Below are positions 1 through 5,157 of a DNA stretch of 5,297 nt, piece after piece; the stretch's first letter is position 1, and each line of letters opens with the position of its first letter. The notes under the pieces were generated by a model. It made no database searches and was not told the origin of the DNA. It was given only the letters and a program-made list of their open reading frames with translations. The translations under genes were made by a program, and so were the position numbers. The DNA lies in assembly GCA_021802305.1 (NCBI GenBank), contig JAKAAD010000076.1, forward strand, positions 1 to 5,297. The letters run 5' to 3'. Source of the DNA: a bacterium. Its GTDB lineage: Bacteria; Chlamydiota; Chlamydiia; Chlamydiales; Rhabdochlamydiaceae.

Positions 1-1
1 G

Positions 2-169
2 GAACTTCTTTCGCAAGCACAAGTACCTCGTATGCCCTTTGGGAAATACAAAGGAAGACTTTTCACAGAAGTCCCTCTCGACTACTTCAAATGGTTAGAT
101 AGTAGTGGTGCTCTCTCTAAATCTGAAAATGCCCATTTGCGGGACTATTTTCTATCGCAAACTAAATAA
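2..169 (+). CDS. C-terminal end of a probable DnaQ-like 3'-5' exonuclease (DUF3820-type domain), partial
   Basis: Frame 2 is open from the left edge to a TAA at 167-169 and gives 55 residues. The segment starting MPFGKYKGRLFTEVPLDYF and ending KWLD resembles the short DUF3820 module (PF12843), whose hallmark is MPFGKYKG followed by a P-x-D-Y-x-x-W-L helix. In many bacteria this module is fused behind an RNase T/DnaQ-type exonuclease domain. From memory, chlamydiae carry a dnaQ homologue on this side of msbA, pointing the same way. The exonuclease domain, with its DEDD residues, would lie outside the window, so that half of the call rests on family and context only. The gene is convergent with msbA: the two coding ends overlap at 162-169. 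I see no terminator hairpin between them. A stand-alone DUF3820 protein is the main alternative. The domain call is fairly secure; the exonuclease name is less so. Confidence 0.66.
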   Translation, partial: ELLSQAQVPRMPFGKYKGRLFTEVPLDYFKWLDSSGALSKSENAHLRDYFLSQTK

Positions 170-2093
170 CAGACGAAGTGCGTGGTGGCATGACAACATC
201 GCTTCGTCGAAAATGAGCATCCCACATAGCTCGAAATTGAGGACAGTTCGCGAGAAGCTCTTCTCGCGTTCCTTCAGCAATTTTTTCTCCTCTTTCCAAG
301 TAAATGATGCGATCGGCGTGTTCGATGGTCGAAAGGCGGTGAGCAATGAGGATTTGCGTCACTTGTCCATGTAGCTCTTGGATGGCGCGTTGAATGTGCA
401 GTTCACTCAATGCATCGAGGGCAGACGTTGCTTCGTCGAGAATGAGAATAGGAGCTTTTTTGATCAGCGCACGTGCAATAGCTAGTCGCTGCTGCTGCCC
501 GCCGGAGAGGTTTTGCCCTCCTTCTGCGAGCATTGTTTCATAGGCTTCCGGTAATCGGGTGATAAATTCCGCTGCATGCGCCCTCTCTGCAGCGGAAACG
601 ATTTCTTCCTCCGGGAAGTCGCATCCAAAAGAGATGTTTGCAGCGATTGTATCGAAGAATAGAAAGGGCTTTTGTGCGACAAAGGCTATTTGCGTGCGAA
701 GAGATTTTTGCGTGTATGCATGAATAGGTTTGCCATCAATACGAATTTCTCCCTTTTGTACGTCAAAGAGGCGAGGTAATAGCCGAACAATGGTCGATTT
801 TCCTGCACCGGTCGGTCCTACAATAGCTACAGTCTCCCCTTTCTTCACGCAAAAACTGACATCGCGCAAAATCCACTCGCCACCATAACCAAACCAAACG
901 TGATCAAAGACGAGATGCTCCGAAAAGCCCAAATGCTCTGCCTGAGGATGGTCTTCGATATCAGGTTTTAGATTTAAGACTTCAAACATGCGTTCTGCCG
1001 CAACGATACCGCGCTGAATGGCTGCATTTTCGTCAGCAAATTTTCTGACAGGCTCGTACACAAGATGCAAAAGTCCACAAAAGACAATGAGTTGCGATAG
1101 GCTCATCCCTAAAACGTAAAGACCAAAAAGAACCACACTTGCCAGGCATAGAGTCGTCACTGCATGGATAATTGGCCGCGTTAAAAGGCCATACTTAGCC
1201 GTTTTACTTTCCAAATGAGCCATGCGATCATTTTGTTGTTTGTACTTTCTCAGAGAAAAAGCTTCCATGGAAAAGATTTTCACTGTTTGAATTCCGGCAA
1301 GAAAATCAATGAGCACACCAATAAATCCTTCTTGGTTGACTTGCAATTGCTTAGCAACTCGCTTCACGCGTTTTGCAAGAATAACAATCGGGAAAACGAT
1401 GAGAGGAATGCCAAAACAAAGAACAAATGCGAGTTGCCAAGAGAGATAAAGACACGTTGCTAAACAACTAATCGCGGTAAAGGGCGTTTGAAGGTAATTG
1501 GTCAACCAAGAGTTAATAGAATTTGCAATTTGCCCTGCATCTCCAACAACACGCGAGGATAAACTTCCAATATTGTGCTTTTCGTAAAAGGTCATGCCCA
1601 GCGATTGAATGTGCTCAAAGTATTGCTGCCTAAGGTCACGACTAATGCGTATCGCCATGAGCTGTGTGACATAACGACTCACAAAAAGCCAAATCGCTTT
1701 AAAAATAGCGACACCAAGAAGCAAAAGAATCAAAGCCACAAAATGACTTTCTAGAGAAAGACTTTGCCGCGCTTTCCGCATCACCCATTTCAACGGATTG
1801 ATGTCTTGTTTGTTACGCGCAAGATATTTTGCTGCCTGCGCCTTCGTAATGATACCCGTATTTTCTTCATCGATCTCACGCCACTTCTCTTGCACTTGCT
1901 CTATACGGACCTGCTCTTTCTCTGCCTTTTCGGAAAACAAGTTAAAAAAATCTGCACCGTTATCCGACAAGATGCCGAGGGCAAACATCTCCATTTGGGA
2001 AGCCACCGTCAAGGCGAGGAGAGTGAAAAATGTGACAATGAGTAGAGAAAGATGCCTTCTATTTTTAATGGCAAGCTTAAGAAGTAACCTCAT
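162..2093 (-). CDS. msbA: MsbA-type lipid A/lipooligosaccharide ABC exporter (fused permease-ATPase)
   Basis: This 643-aa half-transporter of the inner membrane would work as a homodimer and flip lipid A-core glycolipid using ATP. TM1 is about 13-32 and TM2 about 118-138; further hydrophobic segments lie at about 203-240 and 303-345. The nucleotide-binding domain fills about 393-625: A-loop aromatic Y403, Walker A GPTGAGKST 426-434, Q-loop Q474, signature LSGGQQQR 529-536, Walker B ILILDE 549-554 with catalytic E554, D-loop SALD 557-560 and switch H585. All ATPase residues are intact. It is about 60 residues longer than E. coli MsbA, mostly through a charged insertion between TM1 and TM2 (about 45-115) that would lie in the periplasm and holds an EF-hand-like stretch. 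The ATG at 2091-2093 lies inside the end of accA (17-bp overlap) with only a modest GGGAAA upstream, so translational coupling to accA is likely. The substrate is inferred from family and synteny; a general lipid or drug exporter cannot be excluded. Confidence 0.88.
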   Translation of the reverse strand: MRLLLKLAIKNRRHLSLLIVTFFTLLALTVASQMEMFALGILSDNGADFFNLFSEKAEKEQVRIEQVQEKWREIDEENTGIITKAQAAKYLARNKQDINPLKWVMRKARQSLSLESHFVALILLLLGVAIFKAIWLFVSRYVTQLMAIRISRDLRQQYFEHIQSLGMTFYEKHNIGSLSSRVVGDAGQIANSINSWLTNYLQTPFTAISCLATCLYLSWQLAFVLCFGIPLIVFPIVILAKRVKRVAKQLQVNQEGFIGVLIDFLAGIQTVKIFSMEAFSLRKYKQQNDRMAHLESKTAKYGLLTRPIIHAVTTLCLASVVLFGLYVLGMSLSQLIVFCGLLHLVYEPVRKFADENAAIQRGIVAAERMFEVLNLKPDIEDHPQAEHLGFSEHLVFDHVWFGYGGEWILRDVSFCVKKGETVAIVGPTGAGKSTIVRLLPRLFDVQKGEIRIDGKPIHAYTQKSLRTQIAFVAQKPFLFFDTIAANISFGCDFPEEEIVSAAERAHAAEFITRLPEAYETMLAEGGQNLSGGQQQRLAIARALIKKAPILILDEATSALDALSELHIQRAIQELHGQVTQILIAHRLSTIEHADRIIYLERGEKIAEGTREELLANCPQFRAMWDAHFRRSDVVMPPRTSSVI

Positions 2094-2931
2094 GGGTTTC
2101 CCATTTTCCCATCTTTCTGTATTTTTGGTATCTCTTTTCTAAGAGATTTTGTAAGGGTACGTCCTTTAATCGATTCCACTCCTTTAATATGCACTCTTTT
2201 ACATTACTGTACACAGTGGAAGGATCGATATGCGCTCCCCCTGCAGGCTCAGTAATCTTGCAATCGACAATTCCAAGCTGCAGGAGATCGTCTACGTGCA
2301 TTTTAAGTACTTTTGCTGCCTCTTCTTTTTTTGCAGCATCTCGCCAAAGAATAGACGCACAGGCTTCAGGTGAAATCACGCTGTAATACGCATACTCGAG
2401 CATTGCTATCACATCACCCATGCCAATACCCAATGCACCGCCAGAACACCCTTCTCCGATGAGGATGGAAATAATGGGCGTAGGCAGGCTCGACATTTCC
2501 ATCAAATTATGCGCAATCGCCCAACCTTGACCGCGTTCTTCAGAAGCAAGGCATGGATCGGCGCCAGGGGTGTCAATCAAAGCTAGGACGGGCAAATGAA
2601 ATTTGGCAGCGAGTTTCATACAGCGCAAGGCTTTGCGATATCCCTCAGGATGAGGCATTCCAAAATTATGTTTTAAGCGACTTTCAGTATCATTTCCTTT
2701 TTCTTGAGCAATAATCATGAATTTGACTCCATCGATCTTTCCCATTCCCGTAATTACTGCAGGATCATTGCGATAGAGCCTATCGCCAAAAAGCTCAAAG
2801 AAAGGTTCGCAAAGGTGCTGGATAAAGTGAGAGGCCCTTGGACGTGAAGGGTGACGACAAATCACTACCCGCTCCCAAGGAGTCATTTTGCATTTTTCTT
2901 TTTTTTTAAATTCTTTTGCTTTTGATGACAA
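2077..2931 (-). CDS. accA: Acetyl-CoA carboxylase carboxyltransferase subunit alpha, N-terminally short
   Basis: AccA pairs with AccD to move the carboxyl group from biotinylated BCCP to acetyl-CoA, making malonyl-CoA for fatty acid synthesis in the cytoplasm. Family landmarks are TPWERV 17-22, CRHPSRP 25-31, GDR 49-51, QEKG 76-79, FGMPHPEGYRKA 90-101, EERGQG 131-136, the oxyanion-hole glycines GEGCSGGALG 159-168, and SPEACASILW 187-196. The protein is 284 aa against about 315-325 for the family. Only about 16 residues precede TPWERV, where AccA normally has nearly 60, including an N-terminal helical pair. The start is a TTG at 2929-2931 preceded by GGGAG at a 6-nt spacing; in-frame TGA and TAA codons lie just upstream, so the frame cannot be extended. 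An ATG at 2884-2886 (269 aa) is the alternative start. Residues 120-127 read DTPGADPC where the family has DTPGAYPG. The first codons include a 9-A run. The 3' end overlaps msbA. Confidence 0.92.
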   Translation of the reverse strand: MSSKAKEFKKKEKCKMTPWERVVICRHPSRPRASHFIQHLCEPFFELFGDRLYRNDPAVITGMGKIDGVKFMIIAQEKGNDTESRLKHNFGMPHPEGYRKALRCMKLAAKFHLPVLALIDTPGADPCLASEERGQGWAIAHNLMEMSSLPTPIISILIGEGCSGGALGIGMGDVIAMLEYAYYSVISPEACASILWRDAAKKEEAAKVLKMHVDDLLQLGIVDCKITEPAGGAHIDPSTVYSNVKECILKEWNRLKDVPLQNLLEKRYQKYRKMGKWETHEVTS

Positions 2932-2937
2932 AGCATT

Positions 2938-2942
2938 CTCCC
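2938..2942 (-). promoter_or_regulatory. Ribosome binding site supporting the TTG start of accA
   Basis: On the minus strand GGGAG lies 6 nt before the TTG at 2929-2931. The only in-frame ATG near the front, at 2884-2886, is preceded by an A-rich stretch with no purine-G core, so this site favours TTG. It lies about 9 nt beyond the end of the 82-bp inverted repeat, so a folded repeat would sit immediately beside the ribosome landing site. Confidence 0.5.
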
Positions 2943-2950
2943 ATCTTCAT

Positions 2951-3032
2951 TAGACCTCTTGCATAACTAAGCTTCTGTCAATTTTGGGGTTCAAAAGAAC
3001 CCCGACGAAGTCTTAGTTACGCAAGAGGTCTA
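2951..3032. repeat. 82-bp near-perfect inverted repeat, MITE-like, flanked by TA
   Basis: The arms 2951-2971 and 3012-3032 are 21 bp each and match with one difference (2963 against 3020), which becomes a G-U pair in minus-strand RNA. Pairing continues inward: CTTC/GAAG (2972-2975 with 3007-3010), GTC/GAC (2977-2979 with 3004-3006) and GGGGTTC/GAACCCC (2986-2992 with 2997-3003), closing on a 4-nt loop at 2993-2996. That makes about 35 pairs, with single-base bulges at 2976 and 3011 and a 6-nt bulge at 2980-2985. Each outer end is TA; if these are counted as target bases, the element proper is GACCTCTTGC...GCAAGAGGTC, as expected for a short non-autonomous relative of a TA-targeting (IS630/Tc1-like) or IS5-like element. 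It encodes nothing. No U-tract follows the hairpin in either direction, which argues against an intrinsic terminator. The structure is seen directly; its mobile origin is inferred. Confidence 0.8.
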
Positions 3033-3040
3033 TTGTGCAC

Positions 3041-3070
3041 ATTATACCGAAAATCATTCAAAAATTGGAA
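3041..3070 (-). promoter_or_regulatory. Probable sigma-66/sigma-70 promoter for accA-msbA
   Basis: A perfect -10 hexamer TATAAT lies on the minus strand at 3046-3041, in AT-rich DNA behind the ihf stop codon. The best -35 candidate is TTCCAA at 3070-3065, with an 18-bp spacer and three of six consensus matches. Initiation about 7 nt downstream would fall near 3033-3035, directly at the edge of the inverted repeat. The -10 is convincing; the -35 is weak, as is common in chlamydial promoters. It would drive accA and the overlapping msbA. Confidence 0.5.
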
Positions 3071-3087
3071 ATTTAGCAAAAAAAATT

Positions 3088-3387
3088 TTACGAAGTAGGG
3101 ATTTTTTCAATAAGTTCTTTCATTTCTTTGCCTGCAGTAAATTTCACTGCAAGGCGGGGGGGAATGACGATGGGAACATTTGCACGCTTGGGATTTCGCC
3201 CAATCTTTTGCTTGCGCTTTACGAGTTCAAAGACACCAAAATCGCGAAACTCTAGCCGATCCCCTTTGGCAAGACATTCCGTCATCTCATCAAGGAATGC
3301 TTGGATCACATTTCGCACATCATTGGGGTGCAACCCTTGTTTATGAGAAATGATTTGGACTAGCTTTTTCTTCGTGATCGTCGCCAT
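3088..3387 (-). CDS. ihfA: IHF/HU-family nucleoid DNA-binding protein
   Basis: This 99-residue protein starts at an ATG (3385-3387) and reads MATITKKKLVQIIS. The length is typical of HU/IHF subunits. It has an N-terminal helical half (about 5-45), the GDRLEFRDFGVF strand region (42-53) and the DNA-gripping beta arm. The family signature GRNPKRANVPIVIPP spans 63-77, with the conserved NP at 65-66 supplying the DNA-intercalating proline, followed by VKFTAGK 81-87. Such proteins bend DNA and act as homo- or heterodimers. Chlamydiae use an IHF-like subunit in this neighbourhood (annotated himD/ihfA in C. trachomatis, from memory). No second subunit gene is visible here, so IHF against HU and alpha against beta cannot be settled. 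The frame stays open upstream to a TTG at 3448-3450, but the strong Shine-Dalgarno and homology begin at this ATG. The gene is separated from tyrS by 118 bp and from accA by 156 bp. Confidence 0.92.
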   Translation of the reverse strand: MATITKKKLVQIISHKQGLHPNDVRNVIQAFLDEMTECLAKGDRLEFRDFGVFELVKRKQKIGRNPKRANVPIVIPPRLAVKFTAGKEMKELIEKIPTS

Positions 3388-3393
3388 AATTCT

Positions 3394-3400
3394 TCCCCCT
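3394..3400 (-). promoter_or_regulatory. Strong ribosome binding site fixing the ihf start
   Basis: AGGGGGA on the minus strand lies 6 nt before the ATG at 3385-3387. It is the clearest Shine-Dalgarno sequence in the window. It sits inside the upward extension of the open frame, which argues that the extra 21 codons back to the TTG at 3450 are not translated. Confidence 0.7.
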
Positions 3401-3472
3401 AAAGGATATTTATCTAAGGTGATTGTCATATCTTGTTGATTTTCAAGCAAGTCTTCTTAAACTGAAGTGAAT

Positions 3473-3494
3473 ACATCCCTACGAGGGACGATGT
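3473..3494 (-). other. Small imperfect hairpin between tyrS and ihf
   Basis: The stretch ACATCCCTACGAGGGACGATGT (22 nt in two halves: ACATCCCT / ACGAGGGACGATGT) pairs ACAT with ATGT and CCCT with AGGG, with a 3-nt loop and a 3-nt bulge. It begins 12 nt after the tyrS stop codon in the direction of transcription. No T-run follows, so it is at best a weak or factor-assisted terminator or an mRNA end-stabilising stem. It may also be chance. The remainder of the 118-bp gap shows no promoter I would defend; TATGAC and TAGATA are poor -10 candidates. Confidence 0.25.
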
Positions 3495-3505
3495 CCTACT
3501 CAAGT

Positions 3506-4777
3506 TCAGGATACAATTCGCAGTAAAAACTTCTTTTTTCTGCCAACACCGAAGAGCAAAAATGCCCCCCCAATATACATTTCAGAAGAGAGAGTGAGAT
3601 TGGAATCATTGACTCTCTGGTTATTGAGATAGGCTCCTCCATTTTCAATGAGGCGTACAGCTTCGCTTTTACTGGGAACAAGTCCAATTTTCACTGCAAT
3701 CTCAACGAATTTATATCCTTGGACCTCTTTCTCCAAGAGGGCCATCCCTGGTATCTCTTTGGCAATCTCGCGCAATGCGCTAGGATCTAGTACCGTCTCT
3801 TTCCCGGGAGCTGCACTTTCCGTCACGCGTCGTGCGCGCGCAAGACCTTCCTCACCATGTACAAAACGGGTCAATTCTTCTGCCAGACGCCTTTGCATGG
3901 TGTTCGGTACATAGTTGGAACTCTCCATTTCCTTTTCTAGACTTGCAATCTCTTCTCCCTCTATGAAGGTGAGGATTCGCAAGAGTTTGATGACATCCGC
4001 ATCGGGGACACGCATGAAGTATTGATAGAAGGCATAAGGAGAAAGCTTTTCCGCTGATAACCAAATCGCACCCTCTTCGCTCTTTCCAAATTTTTTCCCA
4101 TCACTACGCATAAGCAATGGAAACGTGATGCCAAAAAGTTGTTTTCCGATCAGACGTCTTGTAAGATCTATCCCCGCTACGATATTTCCCCATTGGTCGC
4201 TGCCACCTGCCTGCAGTTCAACGCCATGCTTCGTAAACAAGTGATAAAAATCGAACCCTTGGAGTGTTTGGTAGCTAAATTCGGTAAAACTCATCCCCTC
4301 TTCACTATCGAGACGCAATCGCACACTCTCTTTAGCGAGCATATTTGAGATGCGAAAATGCTTGCCAATATCGCGCAAAAAATCGATGAGCGGAAGCGTT
4401 GAAAGCCAATCGTCATTATTTAAAAACAAGGGCTTTACTCCCGCTTTCTCCGGTAGTAACCGTTCGATTTGTTCCTGAATCTTTTGAACATTTCGCGCAA
4501 TTTCTTCTTTGCTCAAAAATGGCCTTTCTATGCTTTTCCCGGAAGGATCCCCGATTCTTCCCGTTGCCCCTCCTAAGATTGCTACAGGAGTATGCCCATG
4601 CTTTTGGAACCAGCGCAGAAGGATAATGCTGACAAGATGTCCTACATGCAAACTATCCGCAGTAGGATCGAATCCAATGTAAATTTTGATTGGTTTTTTT
4701 AAGCGATCTTTGAGTTCGGCATGGCTCATCGCATCTATGAGACCTCTTTCTTCCAAACTATCAATGAACGAAGGCAT
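3506..4777 (-). CDS. tyrS: Tyrosyl-tRNA synthetase (bacterial TyrRS, class I)
   Basis: TyrRS activates tyrosine with ATP and loads it on tRNA-Tyr in the cytoplasm. The 423-aa length is normal. The class I Rossmann catalytic domain covers about 1-235: the HIGH motif is HVGH 44-47 inside GFDPTADSLHVGH, and the KMSKS counterpart is KFGKS 229-233. Tyrosine-pocket residues by family position are Y33, Y169, Q173, D176 and Q194, in the blocks SYQTLQGFDF (168-177) and GGSDQWGN (191-198). A helical anticodon-binding region follows (about 240-340). An S4 RNA-binding domain closes the protein (about 355-420), with VPSKSEAVRLIENGGAYLN as its recognisable core. The ATG at 4775-4777 is chosen; minus-strand GGTGAT at 4788-4783 lies 5 nt before it. 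A TTG one codon earlier is possible but adds nothing. The start is 13 bp behind the 109-aa gene, so the two are probably cotranscribed. All catalytic signatures are intact. Confidence 0.96.
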   Translation of the reverse strand: MPSFIDSLEERGLIDAMSHAELKDRLKKPIKIYIGFDPTADSLHVGHLVSIILLRWFQKHGHTPVAILGGATGRIGDPSGKSIERPFLSKEEIARNVQKIQEQIERLLPEKAGVKPLFLNNDDWLSTLPLIDFLRDIGKHFRISNMLAKESVRLRLDSEEGMSFTEFSYQTLQGFDFYHLFTKHGVELQAGGSDQWGNIVAGIDLTRRLIGKQLFGITFPLLMRSDGKKFGKSEEGAIWLSAEKLSPYAFYQYFMRVPDADVIKLLRILTFIEGEEIASLEKEMESSNYVPNTMQRRLAEELTRFVHGEEGLARARRVTESAAPGKETVLDPSALREIAKEIPGMALLEKEVQGYKFVEIAVKIGLVPSKSEAVRLIENGGAYLNNQRVNDSNLTLSSEMYIGGAFLLFGVGRKKKFLLRIVS

Positions 4778-4790
4778 CAACCATCACCGC

Positions 4791-5120
4791 TTACTTTTTC
4801 AATTCATTTTTGAGCGTTCGCGCAATCTCTTGCACTTTTTCACTCATCGCAACTGGATTTTGATTTTCATCAAAAAGAGAGATGCTCTTTGCCTTTAAAA
4901 CTATGCGATTTGCAACATGGCGCTCAATCCACTGAGCAATTTCCCTTTTCTTTTCTCGTAGCGCCTGTTCTGTCACCTTCTTCTCCTGTGCATCGATCTG
5001 TTTTTTGAGTTTTTTCCTTGCCTTTTGTATTTTAAGACTCTCCTCAGCAACATTTTTATTGTGTTCAGCAAACATCGATATGCACCTCTCTAAAAGTGTT
5101 AAAAGCTCCAATTTTTGCAT
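4791..5120 (-). CDS. Hypothetical lysine-rich helical protein, 109 aa
   Basis: I do not recognise this family. The frame runs from an ATG at 5118-5120 to a TAA at 4791-4793. The protein is strongly basic and looks almost wholly helical. A central stretch at about 28-65 is dense in K, R, E and Q (KARKKLKKQ 33-41, QALREKKRE 52-60), consistent with a coiled coil or RNA-contacting helix. It continues into WIERHVANRIVLKAK (64-78), a short polar turn (LFDENQNP 82-89) and a final amphipathic helix ending NELKK. There is one Cys (13), no signal peptide and no membrane segment. It ends 13 bp before tyrS and is divergent from rpiA. Reality is supported by its tight spacing to tyrS, the unbroken frame filling the gap, and codon-like composition. 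No clear Shine-Dalgarno is visible before the ATG. A small scaffold, chaperone or nucleic-acid-binding protein would fit, but no function can be assigned. Confidence 0.72.
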   Translation of the reverse strand: MQKLELLTLLERCISMFAEHNKNVAEESLKIQKARKKLKKQIDAQEKKVTEQALREKKREIAQWIERHVANRIVLKAKSISLFDENQNPVAMSEKVQEIARTLKNELKK

Positions 5121-5157
5121 CCATTTCTGTATATATTGTAGAAGAATTGCAAATTAG
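5121..5157. promoter_or_regulatory. 37-bp divergent intergenic region between the 109-aa gene and rpiA
   Basis: This AT-rich spacer must hold at least the start signals for two opposite genes. On the minus strand TACAAT (5140-5135) is a fair -10 box; initiation would then fall only about 8 nt before the ATG at 5120, giving an almost leaderless mRNA. On the plus strand TATATT (5132-5137) is a candidate -10 for rpiA. Neither has a good -35, and any -35 would lie inside the neighbouring coding sequence. Because the -10 candidates overlap, the two promoters could compete. Confidence 0.35.

Noticed and set aside
105..374. 89-codon open frame on the plus strand
   Set aside because: It lies opposite msbA and partly in a second frame over the exonuclease C-terminus. 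The protein has no family features and the real genes explain both strands.
1764..2142. Two plus-strand open frames (93 and 114 codons) opposite the N-terminus of msbA
   Set aside because: They are antisense to a strong coding region, lack Shine-Dalgarno sites and have compositions typical of reversed membrane-protein codons.
2932..2954. Alternative small frames starting at ATGs just upstream of the accA TTG as a separate leader peptide
   Set aside because: Both are under 20 codons, unrelated to the AccA N-terminus, and the one beginning near 2936 overlaps the ribosome binding site.
2986..3003. Inner GGGGTTC/GAACCCC hairpin as a Rho-independent terminator of ihf
   Set aside because: In minus-strand RNA it is followed by AAAAUU and in plus-strand RNA by GACGAAG, so there is no U-tract. 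It is better explained as the core of the larger inverted repeat.
3076..3112. A-run/T-run pairing around the ihf stop codon as a terminator
   Set aside because: The stem would be only A-T pairs around a loop of more than 10 nt. It is too weak, and the whole gap is AT-rich, although the T-run itself might help release.
3388..3450. N-terminal extension of the IHF-like protein back to a TTG (21 extra codons)
   Set aside because: The strong AGGGGGA site and the family N-terminus both point to the ATG at 3385-3387, and the extension has no ribosome binding site of its own.
4778..4780. TTG one codon upstream as the start of tyrS
   Set aside because: The adjacent ATG is a better start codon and has GGTGAT at a suitable 5-nt distance.
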